From Topomyia yanbarensis (taxonomy: Eukaryota > Arthropoda > Insecta > Diptera > Culicidae): DNA of 64,000 nt. Below are positions 31,915 through 45,300 of the stretch, in pieces (the stretch's first letter is position 1; every line of letters starts with the position of its first letter). A program made the translations under genes and the position numbers. The DNA is taken from contig NC_080671.1 of NCBI RefSeq assembly GCF_030247195.1, positions 99,125,845 through 99,189,844 of the forward strand, read 5' to 3'. Under the pieces are notes generated by a model. The model was not told the DNA's origin and ran no database searches. It saw only the letters and a list, made by a program, of their open reading frames with translations.

Positions 31915-32230
31915 AATAAATTCATTTTTTTTTAAGTTGGGCCAATTTTTTTTTACTTATTATTTTTTTTAAATATTAAGAATCACGTAATAAAGATTGT
32001 GTAAAAATTTGGGAGTGGATATTAAAATACTTTGCGAGATATTACAATTATAAACTTAAAACAAGGTAATTTTACACTAAACGCCCAGTGATAGGCCTGT
32101 TATAATTGAAATATCTCGTAAAATACTTCGAGTTTCATTCTGAAACTTTCACACAACCTTCTCGATATAATTATTAATTATTTGAAAAAGCTAAAAAGAA
32201 TTTTTTTTGGCTCAACCCAGAAAAAAATAT
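31915..32230. repeat. Imperfect foldback repeat
   Basis: Arms of about 140 bp pair around a centre near 32070. gcgagatattacaattataa is mirrored by ttataattgaaatatctcgt, gattgtgtaaaaattt by aactttcacacaacctt, and aagttgggccaatttttttt by gaattttttttggctcaac. Many mismatches indicate an old foldback MITE. Confidence 0.6.
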
Positions 32231-32769
32231 TTGTTACTTATTTTACAGCTGTCGCCTAGTAGAGCTTCTTCGTTCTCTATCATATAGCGTTCTCGTAACA
32301 ACTCGAAATCTCCACAAATCCACCAGCAAATTTACGCTGTTACCTGCTTCCAGATACCAGCCCAAAGAACCGATAGTGATGATGTTAATCGGTGCACTTT
32401 CATCATCCATTCCTTTTTTGTTGCTTAAAGGAGGCGTCTGATGTAGTGGGGAAGAAAATCGTCTTCTTTTTCATCTCTAGAATAGTCTCCCGCAATCTCG
32501 GTAGCCACGCTGAACTTCTCCTGTTTTAAACAATCATGCATTCCTCGCACGTATTTGCCTTAACACACGCAGATTTCAATCTATCGGCAACCATTTTCGA
32601 AAAAGTGACAACGATTAAAATATAGTGTAAACAATACACTCTAAACTGCTTCTACCCAAATTTTCAAGAGAAAATATCCAATGGATCATTTTCTACAGTG
32701 TTTTTCCGTGATGCAATTTGATGTGGGACACCCTTTTATGGCATTTTTCTCGAAACCACATTTTTTAAA
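32231..32769. other. No recognisable gene
   Basis: Spacer between two foldback repeats. Nothing supports a gene. Confidence 0.4.
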
Positions 32770-33073
32770 TTGGCGAACACGATAACTCAAAAACTAATCA
32801 ATGAATTGACTTGATTTTTTTATGAGAATGTGCAATATGTTTAGCCTGTCGATGAACCACAGAAAACTATTTTTTTTCTCTCTATTATTTTGAAGAAAAG
32901 TGAACTAATTTTACAGCAAAATATGTGATTTTTAGGTTTCCATGGAATCATTTTCCGAAACCAGAACTTTTTTCGAATTTTTTGGTTCATCGAGTAACTA
33001 TAAGTTTAAGGTTTGCAAATCTTACTGGATTTCATGTGTCGAACAAGTTTATCAACAGTTATCGTGTTCGCCG
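32770..33073. repeat. Small foldback repeat
   Basis: The outer inverted repeat is ggcgaacacgataact near 32773 and agttatcgtgttcgcc near 33057. An inner pair is cgatgaacca near 32850 and tggttcatcg near 32984. It has the size and layout of a degenerate foldback MITE of about 0.3 kb. Confidence 0.55.
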
Positions 33074-34335
33074 CGGCGCTCCTCCACTCCTCCTGGTTGA
33101 ACATCTACTCTTGGAACGCTCGTATGTGTGGCGCTACGAGATTGAAAATATTTTTTTTTCGTACACGATGAATGTATAAACAAATCATAACATTACATAA
33201 CATAAGATCGATTGTAGCCTTGCTTTCGAAATCGTGAAACAAAATAACTTTCGGTTTGAGCTCTTTATACCAAACGCCCTTAACAGAAATTAACAGATTA
33301 TTACACGAAGCATTAAAGCATAAGAGTTCCATATGGTTTTTGTCGAACATGAGTTATCTGCTGGATTGTATTCCGTAGCACAACAGAATCACAATGCACG
33401 AATAAAATTACCTAATTTGTTTAGAAACTATCGAGAAAAATACTAAAGCATCGTTGTCCCATCCATAAGGCTCAATGAAAATGTAAATCTTGAACAGCGA
33501 TTTTCTCGGCTTGCTGTTTTCAATATGTGAATCTTATGCTTTAATGGGCAGTATAGCAAGACATCATTTACAAAAGGTTTTGGTCGATATACCAAATACA
33601 AATATGTTAATACGGAATGCTCTGACGATTTTTCGAGGACACGTTTTATAACCCAGGTACACCGATAAAGGTACACTGTCAGAGTGACAGCATACTTTGA
33701 TGGAATAATGCTAAAACTAGCAACACAGTTATTGCATTGTTGTTTTCTTTCATAATTTGTGACATTTCATTCTAATTGTTTTTGTCCATCTAAATTTTCG
33801 GTCGAAGTGTCGTAACAGGGTATCGGTAATCCACCAGTACTACGAATCAGGTTATCCTTCCCTCGGATTTGACTTTTGAGAACAGAACTTTTCTCAGGTC
33901 AAACGGATTCTGCGGTCAGGAGAGCGCAACCAGGTTGATGCGCTGTTTTCCGTGCAACTGACCGAGTTCATTGAAAGTTTCGTTTCGGTTAGGGACATCC
34001 GCCGAAAAAACCTGTTTTGCCATGAAAGTTTGGTAATTCTCTTTACCATGTTTTTAATAGGAAAGTATGGATTTGGTCCCACGTTTTATTTTGTTTATGT
34101 CTGCAATAATACTTCTCCATTTCCAGATCCAATAGAGGAAGAGAATCTCATTGCTTTTTTAATGGATGCCATTGTTGGAAGAAGTATTAAATTTTTTCGG
34201 GAAAATCGCTATGCAAATAGACTAATAAACATCCAAATATTAGTAAGCACCTACAGACATCCGGATAAACACTTGCTTCCGCGAGCTTGAACTACATACT
34301 TACATTCGCTTCGCAAGCGTCCACCACTTAGTACA
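33074..34335. other. No recognisable gene
   Basis: The longest open frame, 33952-34290 (+, 112 codons), has a hydrophobic stretch but no motif or start context that argues for a gene. Confidence 0.35.
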
Positions 34336-34359
34336 GAAATTATGTGTACGTTCTTAGTG

Positions 34360-34660
34360 TTACTTCATCAGCATACCGCTTGATGCGAACCCACCGTCAG
34401 AAAGCTTGCCGACGAGATACTGGATAAGCAGCGGATTTACGAGGTGTTGCTTGAAATTTACTGCTTCCAGATGCTCGCACAGTTGCCTTACAGCGCGCGA
34501 TCCGGAGAGGTATGAAGCTGGCCAGCTTATCAGCTCTCGGCGACTCCAGTGTGCGGATCTTTCCCAGATGACTGTAGAAATTATTTCGGACGACCATACA
34601 GCTATTGCAGCTTGATAAGTACCCTCAAAAAGGTCTGCGGAATAATTAGTTGGCCGCACA
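34360..34660 (-). pseudogene. Possible BEL/Pao retrotransposon gag fragment
   Basis: The minus strand encodes AVRQLCEHLEAVNFKQHLVNP followed by LLIQYLVGKL in one frame. In the overlapping frame it encodes ESPRADKLASF. Together they resemble the helical gag region of BEL/Pao LTR retrotransposons (a left/centre helix pair before the HL-NP-L-ELV-KLP type segment). The match needs frameshifts, no zinc knuckle, protease or LTR is present, and the assignment rests on remembered family patterns. Another LTR-element gag is possible. Confidence 0.35.
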
Positions 34661-34984
34661 CCAACTCAAGGGCCGGTCCCTTAAGGCTCTCCTGCAGCCG
34701 CACAAGGCTTTTCAACATTGATGTAGCCGCAGGCTTCGTTAGGGACTTGATACGTACCGAAAAACAGCGGCTGGTTTTCCGTAAAAGAATCCAGTTCTAT
34801 TTATCAACTGAGTTTTCATCTGTCCGGTCGATTTTTCACCAGCCCGCATAGGCTTCTATCGCCTAATTGCTCAGATCGTATCCAAGTATACTCGACCCTT
34901 TTCGCAGATTGAATCTACGAAATTACCGAACAAGGTTGGTCTTCTTCGTCTTCTAGGTCGCCGCTTTCCGAAGCAGTATCGTTT

Positions 34985-35180
34985 TAATTTTCTTTTTTTT
35001 TTTTTTACAATGGAGAAGACCTTTACGTCCTAGCCCAGTACACGTGCTATTGGTAGGGTCCAATCTACCACACGGGGTGCACTGGGGGCGTGTCGGGCTC
35101 GAATGGTGACCAGCCATTAATACCGACTAAACTCCATTGGGCTCCGCCATCATTCCTCCCAGGAACTACCTCTCGGTATT
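34985..35180 (-). mobile_element. Antisense poly(A)-tailed retroposon end (SINE or LINE 3' tail)
   Basis: On the minus strand the sequence ends in 14 A residues (T run at 34993-35006). The body reads ggcggagcccaatggagttt, then ggtcaccattcgagcccgac, a phrase that loosely resembles a pol III B box, then cccagtgcaccccgtgtgg. It is GC-rich compared with the flanks. It could be a SINE or the 3' end of an R1-like LINE. No clear duplication is seen. Confidence 0.5.
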
Positions 35181-35199
35181 ACTTCTGGGGACAGTGACA

Positions 35200-36935
35200 G
35201 TGGTGGATCGACCAAAATGTAAGGTACCCTAGAAGTTCGTGCCCTATCAGAATAGATTGGCTCAAGTGCTCTAAGAGGCTGGACTAGAGATGACTTCTTG
35301 ACACAGACAATAGACTTCACGTCTTGATCAAAGAAAGTAAAATATCCTCTGGATGAATATTTTATTCAATGAAAATAATAAACAAGAGTGATAATTACAC
35401 ATACCATAAATTGAATTAATTTTGTTAAATCACCTAAACCAAATACAAATTATTTGTATTCGCCTAAACGTTATCTTACTGTGTCACCACATGAAAAACC
35501 CGATGCACGCACCTACAATCGACCAGAGTCACAACTACCCAAACGACTCAGTCAAATTCCTTAAAGCGGTCGCATTACTGTCCAGTCGAATCTCAATATA
35601 CACTATTTTTTGGGGAAAACCAAGACAACGGAGAGATGTAGATAGAACTTACTACAAAAAGAATCTGGTAACCAGGAACACGCGCCTATATATCAACAAA
35701 GATCAGCCTGTCTATGGCGATTATTCATTCAGCGAGGAATGGAATTGAGTTGATCGCTGACTATCGCCAGCTCGTAAGCCTGAAGGGCAAACTTTTCGTT
35801 AGACTTTCAAAATAGCAAATCAATATTGTGAATTTGTCAGTACGCGCATTCCATGACGCAAGTAAACATTTTACTGAGAGCTTTAGCAAGAATGATCTGG
35901 GAAGTGCCACTGATTTGTCGATGATTCCGGTCGGACTAACGTCCTCCACTGAACGAAAAACACAACAGCGATAACAAACAGAACTTTTTTGATAATCATA
36001 GTGATTTTAATTTGCGGAAACGCAGGAACAGTAGGTGGATTCGAGCAGCTTTCTTTGCTGTCAGGATCAAATCAATCGATTCCACCAAAGCTCGGTCGCG
36101 ACATACTTTAGATATTCCAGAAATGGGCTTCCACCTCGAAGGGAACGGAAAATAGGGACCATGCTTCGAACACGCTCAGCTGGGAAACCAGAATCTCGAT
36201 TAAAGCCAGCAGAAACAGCAAGAAAACTTCCCAAGTTTCAACTATTAGTATTTTGGAGTTTTTGCGATAATATGCAATATTCGTAGAACCTAATGCCAAT
36301 GCTGGTTTATCGTAGTAAAGATGATCGATAATAGTACGTATGTTCATAAAATATAGGCTTCTAAACACTTATTTTTATTTGCTGCAGCAACACCGTAACC
36401 CATTCGCTGTTGTAATTTAAAGAATTTAAACAGCTTGATGTTTCCGGCAAGGTTGAACGAGTGTCAATGGAAATAAATGTCCATACATTACACCTACAAT
36501 GAGGAAAAGAAATTATTGTTATCAGATATTTACCACAAGACGTATGACAAGAATTATAATTAGCTCCTGATGGCAAGATCTTTTCCACGGAGTGGCACAC
36601 TTTGATCAGGGAGCGTTGCTAGTTCCAATATTTTTTAGTAGTTTTCATCTGTCAAGACGAAACAGAAGAATTGGGTAGCGTAATTTGTTTGCTTCGTTAG
36701 CCAAGAAATGGAAACACTTTTATATGGGACCTTGGCGTATTTAATTTGTATTTGGATATACCTATGAACAGATAACGACAGTTCAAACTCGTTTTGTACA
36801 AACCAGTTTGGCAACTCGTGCATAATGGCGTCAGAACAGAGAGTTACATCTAACAAACCTTCCCTGCCAGATTGTGCAAATGTTGGGTGATTTACTACAC
36901 TAAGTATATGCAGATTTATACTGGCATCAGTGCCG
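35200..36935. other. No recognisable gene
   Basis: Unique-looking AT-rich DNA. Open frames such as 35422-35748 (+) show no motif. Confidence 0.35.
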
Positions 36936-37440
36936 ATTACACTAGTTTACAAGAACAATGAAGCTTCAAGAAAAAGTATTTTTTAGACTAATTTTGGGTC
37001 GCAGAACTCGAAAACAATATTCATTTTTTTGTTCAAAGAAGCGATTTTGTGAGTTTCTCAAAAAACTCGTTTTTGAGCACTGTTTTGTAGTTTTTAGTCA
37101 ATATTTCGTGTCAAAATCATTCAATTAATTTAGTCAATATGCAGGTTGAAAGGTGTCGAGATGTCCTTTCCAAAAACATATAATATATGCCGATCATATG
37201 TAAAATTTTTAGTGCTGCAAGCGACCAAAATTTTAAAAAAGTGCATTTTTGACGATTTTTAAAAGTTACTCATTTTTAAATGATTTTTTGACCAAAAAAC
37301 AAATTTTTTTCGGACCTTTTAGAATCTAAGATGACAAATAATATGTTTACGTTAATTTTAAGCCTAATATCACTAACATCAAATGGAAAATGTTGATGCT
37401 ATGGCACATTGAGCGAAATGGAAATTTTATGATTTTAGCG

Positions 37441-37610
37441 GACCCTGCCCTGGTGTAGCACTGGTCTCATAAGCCAGTCGTCAAATATTCGAGTCCCTCT
37501 CGGGAAGGAGTCTCAGTGGGATCGTAGCACTAGCCGCGTAATATTCTGTGAACTGAGAATCTGCTGTGAAGCCTGTTGAAGCAGAAGGCTAAAATTCCTT
37601 TAATTCGTAA
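37441..37610 (+). mobile_element. tRNA-derived SINE
   Basis: The head is tRNA-like: A box TGGTGTAGCACTGG at 37451-37464 and B box ATTCGAGTCCC at 37487-37497, about 33 bp apart as in pol III promoters. The tRNA-unrelated body (gggaaggagtctcagtgggat, then gtagcactagcc) follows to about 37610. There is no poly(A) tail or clear duplication. The cloverleaf is imperfect, so this is a SINE and not a tRNA gene. Confidence 0.72.
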
Positions 37611-38130
37611 AATATGTACTCACCACAGACAAAACAAAACTTTTCCAACGATATTTCCACATTTTAAAAAGAGCACTTAGTTGTACAATGAAATATCCAA
37701 AACCATTCAAATGCCGCAGGATGGATGGATGCAAGCTCGAGAAGACCCAACACAAACAATAACTATCAAGTATAGAAGATTATTGCAGCCGAAAGTATGA
37801 TTGTGCGAAAATTAAAAAGTAACAATTTTCACTCAGTGCTTCATATCATCTACACTGCCGTTATAAGCATATCTGTTCCGTGTCCCATGGGATTCCCTAT
37901 ATACATGGGACAATTATGCATAGAACGGCAGTACATTTTTCATTCGACTTTTGTGGCCATTGGATTAAAATGTATGCAAGAAGATTATTTATCTCATTAG
38001 ATTCTAAAAGAATTTTCTTCTGTCCTTGATTTATTATAAAAATATACTAGAAATATGCATTTTTTTAAAAAAGGTCGAACATTAGACTTTTTTGACTTTG
38101 GTCGATTGTAACCATAATAAATGTACATTT

Positions 38131-38365
38131 CTCGGCAAACATACGATTACGGCTTATAAGCCAACTGTCCAAATTCTCTTTGAAATGAAATTCCGGACAA
38201 ACCGTTACTGGCCATACGCAGTTCATAGCAGTTAATGCAAGAGAAAACTTTTTTCTTTTGTTTACTATAAACATCTGTGATTGGCGGGTAACAGTTTGTC
38301 TGAAATTTCCTTTCAAAGAGAATTTTGACAGTTGGCTTTTAAGCCGTAATCATATGTTTGTCGAG
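38131..38365. mobile_element. Foldback MITE with 77-78-bp arms
   Basis: Arms 38131-38208 and 38289-38365 are reverse complements with about eight differences (ctcggcaaacatacgattac pairs with gtaatcatatgtttgtcgag). The loop is about 80 bp. It splits one unit of the surrounding repeat complex, as shown by the unsplit sister unit near 39060-39110. Confidence 0.78.
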
Positions 38366-39370
38366 ATTTGATCTACGCATATTATACATTTTCGGAAAGG
38401 GCACATCAATACCTTTTGTACTGTTTCGATCGGATCTTATTTGTACAAGATATTGACAAATAACTAAAATAGTGCCCAAAAACACCTTATTCAAAGAAAT
38501 CTAGAAATGCTTCTTTGAAAAAAAAAAAATGGATTTGGTTTTCGTATTCAGCAATCCAAAATTAACTGAGGAAACACCTTTCTTCTTAGCTTATCGCGAT
38601 TACCTTAAAATTGTTAAAATCTGTCACATTAGATTCTGAAAACATGAAAAAAAAATTTCCGTCATAAAAAATAGAGTAAAAACAAAAAAGCGGAAGAAAA
38701 AGAAAAACTTTTTTTTAAACTCGAACTTCTTTGAAAGAGAAATAGTGAATTATTTTCGTATTCAGCGACCCAAAATTAATCTAGAAAACACTTTTTCTCG
38801 TAACTTCATTTTTCTTGTAAACTAGTGTAATCTTATTTAAGACCAAAAGAGATATGTGAAAAACATAGCAATTTTCACTCGGTGCCTAATAACATCACCT
38901 GTTTTTGTCGGATTTTCATGATCTTAGGCTTAAAATTCACGTGGAAAGTTTGCCTGTCACAAAAGGTTTTAAAAGATTTTTTGTTGATTTACTTTTTTAT
39001 GAAAAATCAACTAAAAATTTGTAATTTTACCAAACACTACTTTTTTGACTTTGGTTGCTCTTAACCCTGAATTGTTAATATTTTATCCTAACATGTTATA
39101 CATTTTTGGAATGGGCACATCAATACCTTTCGAATGGTGAGTCGTGTTAATTGTTTGTGTTAATCGGAAGATTTGTTCCTGAGATATTGACCAAACACTG
39201 CAAAAAGTGCTCAAAAACACCTTTTTCAAAAAATCACAAAAATTGTTCTTTGAAAAAGAAAATGGATATGATTTCCGTGCTCAGCGACCCAAAATTGACT
39301 TAGAAAGTACATTTTTTCTTAACTTCATCCAATCAACCCAAAATTTGTAAACTAGTGTTATTAAATCATC

Positions 39371-40865
39371 AGAATGTGAGTATTCATTATGCGCCAAATA
39401 TGCCAAAAAATAGACGTATATCCTGTATCTATGTTATCAACAGCCATATTGAACGTGACAGCACAAATATCGCGGTTTGATATAAGACATGCATCAATAG
39501 CATTATTCGCAAATATACATGCATGAGACATTTCACATGGATTTATGCCATTTTTGTTGGAAAGCTACGAAGACGGGGTTAAGTAGCTTTCCAACATAAA
39601 AATTTCCTTTGTGGAAATACGGTTCTTGAACCAAAGCTATAGAATCGTTTCCTTCCTGCATAAGGCGGGATAGATTCATAGTTGCTGTACGTTTATGCTG
39701 AAGATTATTTTGTGTTACTCTAATGATACTCGATTACAGCACTACACATTTCATCTTCAGTACTTGTTGTACAGCAGCTTGAAGATACCAAACACGTTGG
39801 CTTATAAACGCCTACAGTGAACCCCGAAATGGGCATTTGGGACTTTACCATCATTTGAATCCTACGATTTACGAAGAAACAAACTGTGTCAGAGATTCGC
39901 TTAACACAGCAAGTGTAAGACCAACGGCAGCTCGTGCGCGACTGGCATATTTTAGTCTTCGGCACGGAGAAATACCTTGACTTGAGGACTCCTGTTTTCA
40001 GTCGTCTCTTACTACATGATATCAGGAACCCAGTGGATCAATTCTTGGCTCAGATACTTCAACGGCCTCGGCCTCTAGGCTGGTTTTGTTTTAATAAAAA
40101 TAATAGACTGTTATTAACCTCCTAGTAGACAAAATCCACAGAAATTAATAATTTTCACACTCAGGTTTTAACGCGTTTTTGGCGGATTTTTTACGAGATG
40201 TTTTCCGCAGATTTTCCAATTAACGCGGTTTTTGCAAAAGACTTGGAAGATTTTTGGAAAGATGGAAGAAACGGGGCTGGAAGACTCTTTATGGCATGCA
40301 GCTCAACAATATGGATATTTTCGGAATTGTCTTGACGAGTAGGAAACGAATGTCGATGTTTGACGTCATTCTGAAATTCAAGATGGCGACTTCACCGAAA
40401 TTCTCTATGAGCTAATCAATATGAATTTACCAATTAACGCGGTATCTCCCGCATAAAAAACCTAGGTGATCATCCTAAACTTCCTCGAATATTAGATATT
40501 ATCATAAACCAGCGTGCAAAATATTTTTTATGTTCATCTAGTAGAGTGAGGTGAGAAAGAGAAAGATGTGGTGTGAGTTTAAAGTTTGAATTAATTGAAA
40601 CTAAACACATTGCTAAAATTCAAGTTAATTCAACTGTTTAATTAAAACTATTTGTTCTACAACTTCAACTTCACATTTATACGTATGTATCATACTATTA
40701 ACAAATCAAAACATAGTTCAATTCTTTTGTGAAAATATGTAAACGATCTTGTGACACATGATCGCTATCGTAAATAATGCGGGTTCGTTTGCGTTTCTGC
40801 AGATTGCCATGGACCTATGGCTCCTCGTTGTCAAGCTGTAAATTATCGGAAGCTTTTTTTCAGCG
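39371..40865. other. No recognisable gene
   Basis: No motif in the short open frames (39720-39965 minus, 39934-40125 plus). A phrase about aattaacgcggt occurs twice (near 40218 and 40433), hinting at old repeat content. Confidence 0.35.
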
Positions 40866-40870
40866 TTTAC

Positions 40871-42296
40871 AACAGCAATTCCATGAAAAAAGTTATACGA
40901 TCTCTCAGAATTCGGCAATATTTTGTAGAATGGTTCCTTACCGAAAAATATTAGATACAAATTTTTTTATTTCGTCGTTAGGGTGTCACTTTCCACGTTA
41001 GACTGGTTCAAAAAATCGTGATTTTTCAAAAACTGAATATTTTCAAAATTCATAACTTTTGAACCGCTGAATCGATTTTTATGGGAAGTTTCAAGAAAAA
41101 ATCATTAACTTTAAAAAATATTGAGTTTTGTACGAACAAAATACGCATTAATCGGTTTTTCTAGATTTTCACTGCAAGGTTCCTTGAATACTCCATACTT
41201 TAATATTTTATTTGAAAAATCATTCAATTCTACACAACATCTCCAAACATATTTTAGAGTCAGATCTAGAGGTTTCGGAGATGTAATTTTTTGAAAATAA
41301 AAATTCTATGTATACACCCCACATGCATGGAAACGATGAAACCCCATGGTAGTTCACCATACTCCTCCAGCGAGTCACAGCAGCTGTGAATAAAGAAATC
41401 TATGATTTACTTACAAGCTGGGTGCATCATTGGTTTTAACCTGGGGGCTGTCCATTACCCACGTAGAATAAATATTCAAACATTGCAGACCCTCGCGTTC
41501 AAAATATTTTTACCGAGCGTCATCTTTGGTTAGAAATTCCACTTCAATAAACATCCATGTGGTTTTAAAAGGGTCATATTTCGGCATTATTTATTTTTGT
41601 ATCAAAAATCCTAAAGAAGCATTAAGAGAAATAAGTAAAATATTTTTATTTATATTTGAATTTGAATTTTTATTCCACGTTATTAATGGACAGCCCCCAG
41701 GTTGAAACGAATGTTGCACCCAGCTTGTAAGTAAATCATAGATTACTTTATTCACAACTGCTGTGACTCGCTGGAGGTATATGGTGCAAAAACATGCGGT
41801 TTCATCGTTTCCATGCATGTGGGGTGTATACATAGACTTTTGATGTTTAAAAAATTATTTTTCCGAAACCTCCAATCTGACTCTAAAATATGTTTGGAGA
41901 TGTTGTGTAGAATTGAATGATCTTTCAAATAATAATATAAAAGAATGGAGTATTCAAGGACCCTCGCAGTGAAAATCAAGAAAAACCATTTAATGCGCAT
42001 TTTGTTCGTACAAAACTCAATATCTTTTAAAGTTAATATTTTTTTCTTGAAACTACACTTAAATGCCTTTCTTTTGACCTATAACCCAAATTGGTTCAGC
42101 GATTCAAAAGTTATAAATTTTTAAAAAGTTCAATTTTTGAAAAATCATGATTTTTTGAACAAGTCTAAAGTAGAAAGGGACACCCTAATGACGAAATAAA
42201 AAAATATGTATCTTTTATTTTTCGGTAAGGGACGATTCTACCAAATATTGCATAATTCTGAGAGATCGCATAACTTTTTTTAATGAAATTGCTGTA
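40871..42296. mobile_element. Large foldback element, arms of about 0.6 kb
   Basis: The left arm is about 40871-41483 and the right arm about 41652-42296, with a loop of about 170 bp. Paired landmarks: acagcaatt with aattgctgt; gatctctcagaatt with aattctgagagatc; cttaccgaaaaata with tatttttcggtaag; cacatgcatggaaacgatga with tcatcgtttccatgcatgtg; cctgggggctgtccatta with taatggacagcccccagg. The arms are roughly 85-90 percent identical by eye. There is no coding capacity. The inverted symmetry, not an ORF, defines the element. No target duplication was found, so the ends are approximate. Confidence 0.82.
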
Positions 42297-42302
42297 CAAG
42301 CT

Positions 42303-45300
42303 CTGTATAACGAAGTGAACAGTACCTTTGATCATTACGGAAAGAAAATGCTCGTTCGACGCAGGTATCGTGAGTCAAAAAGAAATTCTCATCGCACTCA
42401 TCTGGATGAACACTTAAAACTATTTTGCGTTTCGCTGGTGTTTTTAGATCTTATTAGTGTTGAAGATCAGCCAGGTTTTTTATGCGAGAGGTACCGCGTC
42501 AATCGAAAAAATCATATAAGAGAATTTCGCCAAACCGACCTTTGTCTCCTACTTGAAGTGAGGGTTAGGATATTTTTTTACCATTTTTTTTTGTTAACCA
42601 TTTTTGTTAACGACCTATTGAGTCAATTTGTCAACAGTTGTTACGGCATTTAATTAGCAAGGGACTGGAAGGTGAAGTATATTTTTCAATATTTAGAGCC
42701 ATAGTACTCAAGGGAGAGCAAGGAGTTGAAGGGAGAAAGTTTAAAAAAGCGTGGAATTGTGATGCCACTGAACTGGTAATAGTGGCAAGACACCAGATCA
42801 AGAAAAACAAGTTGAACCGTTTCAGCGCATCTACAAGTCGTTTGCTAAATCAGAAGCATTATCTTCGTTCGTACATTCTAATAATATATTTCTACTCATT
42901 TAGATTCAGCGTCTTCTACACCTTGCACACGTGTAGTTTAAAATAGCTTGCATTTTCTAGCTCCATCAATGGTTGTCATATTCGGTTAGCATATAAATAC
43001 TTGCAATTTAAATAACACAAGTCAAATGGTTCAATAATGTCAATACTAAAGTAATTCGAGTTCTTAAATATGGATGAGCACAGTCATTTCAGCATCGCTC
43101 GCTTCCGAAAAAAGGAAGAGAATACAACGTATCATCGTGTCTCTTGCTGCAAAGGAGAATTACTTATAGATATCCCAGTTTTTTTTATTAAATTGTTGAA
43201 AGTTATCCGATTGCTGACATTAACCATCTCTAGTTGTTGCTGCTTGTTCGTAAGTAAGGTATGAACAACAAAATAAACTCACAAACAAAATATTACGTTT
43301 CTGAAGCGTTTTCGTTTATTGATTCGTGCGACGCGTTTATTTTGAGATTTCTGTAACAACCCTAAACTTGTTCGATGTTACTTATTTCTGAAATGATCAC
43401 TGCATTTTCTAAGCCAATTCCTTTGCCAATTTAAAAATTGAAGGCGAAAAGAAAAAAATTGAATACGATTTACTAAGCAAATACTAAAAAAATTCTTTTT
43501 GGTTAAAAATATTTAGCTCTTCATATTTTTACACTCATCATCAAAGAAGAGATTTCAGCTTTTTAAAATAAAGTTTGTTCGATTGCAGAATTCGGATCGT
43601 TTTACTACACTTTCGGAAAGTTGTTGCACTTAACGCATGAAAGTCATACGAATAGCTAAGATGCAAAGTGCTTTCGAAATTGTCGGTTTCACTTAACCAG
43701 AATAAGAGGATCGGAGCGCAATTTCGAAAACGCTTGTTTTGAGTCTACGGGAAAGATAACACATGTGGATCCATTCCTATGGATGGATTTTTTTCCTCCC
43801 TTTACTTCCTGATTTCGGATCATCTCTCTTTTTATTCCATAACCAACAAAAAAGAAAGAAAGACAATGCTTCGCTACATGTTTAATAATCGAAACGAATC
43901 GGTAAAATGATGGAAGATGCAACCAGTCGCAACATTTTAGTCGCACTACTGAATTGCCGATTGCTGTCTCTCTGTTGTTTCATCGCGTTGTATTTACACT
44001 TTCGTGGGCATCAATTGACAGTCACAGAAAGCGGCTTAAATGCTGTTACTGGTTCCAATGTTCTTCGTGTGAACATAGACAAAGAGCACAAATTGATTGA
44101 TTGACAATCTTTGATTTAATAGCAGTTGGCATTCGATTGAAGAAGCGACACTGTCCCGACAATTTGTCCTTTGACTGCTGCATACCATGCAAAACAATTG
44201 AAAAACAAATCCTTCACGGGTTATGAAATAATCATAAGAACTTCCATCATAAAACGCATTTAAAGTTACAGTCCACCGGTAGAATCAACACCCAGTTCAT
44301 CAAAAAACATAGGTGCACCATCTATTTTAAAAAAATGGAATACAAAACCACCCCGAATCAGTGAGTGACCGAATACCTGAACTACCCACTCGATTGCCAT
44401 TTCTCGAAAACTCACGCACAGTGTAGCACGAAATCTTCGTCACCTTTCTCGTTCAATCATACTCGAACTGACTGTAGGATGCGACGTATGCTGCGGTTGT
44501 CTCTGCAGTGGCATGTGGCAGGTTTTCGTGTAGATCATTGGCTGACTTCCATCGGAATGAGAGAAGATTAACCGTGTGACTCATCGCTGACCAACGAATG
44601 CAACGGTTTACGAGCACTGTAGCGCGGGGCAACTCTGGAAGTTCGTCCAATGATGTTGAATCTTGTTCACATCACGAAGTTTGTAAATGTATTTTCAATG
44701 AAATCTGTGATAAAAGAGAAAAGGATTAAATTAATCAATTAAATGGTTTTAAATTGACACAAGGGAACGGTTAGCCGATTTTCTACTGTCAACTAAGTAA
44801 TTTCTACCAACTAATATATTTCGCCTGTCCACCCAATACGACTTTCAATGCAAAACCATAAAATAATTGAATTTTTAATGTTATTCTCGTGCAAATGAAA
44901 GTTCCATTTTAAGCACACGGCCACTGGCTGTGTTTCGGCGGCTATTAATAATTCAAAATGGTCCATGGCGCACATCGGTTTGTCTCAGAATGTCTTTTCG
45001 TTAGACGGCAGCGCCGATTTTGCGCATACTACTCTCTCCCTCTCCCTCATTCGGAGACCGTGGCTAAAGGACAGCTGCTCGGCGTCGGTCGTGTCTTTTC
45101 TATCTCTAAATTTAATCGGATCGGAAAACGCCAGGGAAAACGCGTTAGTTGTGCGAAAAATCTACATCGCTTACCGCACATAACTTGTATGAAGCAGTTG
45201 TTCATATTTTAGGTCAGAATAACTACTGGTTCATGTGCGGTTCCATGATAATGAGCTACAAACGTGTGTTTAAACGTACTACAAATGGACGATGACGTTT

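Larger units (their letters stand above)
36940..39370. repeat. Repeat complex with direct and inverted copies
   Basis: A unit with gcgacccaaaattaatctag and ttcttgtaaactagtgtaat (about 38730-38835) recurs inverted at about 36943-37010 and partly at 39285-39360. A second unit (gggcacatcaatacctttyg, caaaaacacctt, tctttgaaaaagaaaatgg) occurs at about 38398-38580 and 39112-39280. The phrase gacttttttgactttggt recurs at about 38085 and 39040. The direct spacing is about 0.95 kb, enlarged by a foldback insertion at 38131-38365. It is non-coding, and a SINE lies between the inverted and direct parts. Confidence 0.6.

Noticed and set aside
37441..37515. Possible tRNA gene with a CAT anticodon
   Set aside because: The cloverleaf arms do not pair well and the tRNA-like head is fused to an unrelated body, as in a SINE.
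42315..42946. Two overlapping plus-strand open frames as exons
   Set aside because: They overlap in different frames, lack recognisable domains, and abut the end of the large foldback.
44958..45212. GC-richer patch with overlapping frames as a gene
   Set aside because: Two frames overlap almost completely and neither has a motif. I keep it only as an unassigned stretch.
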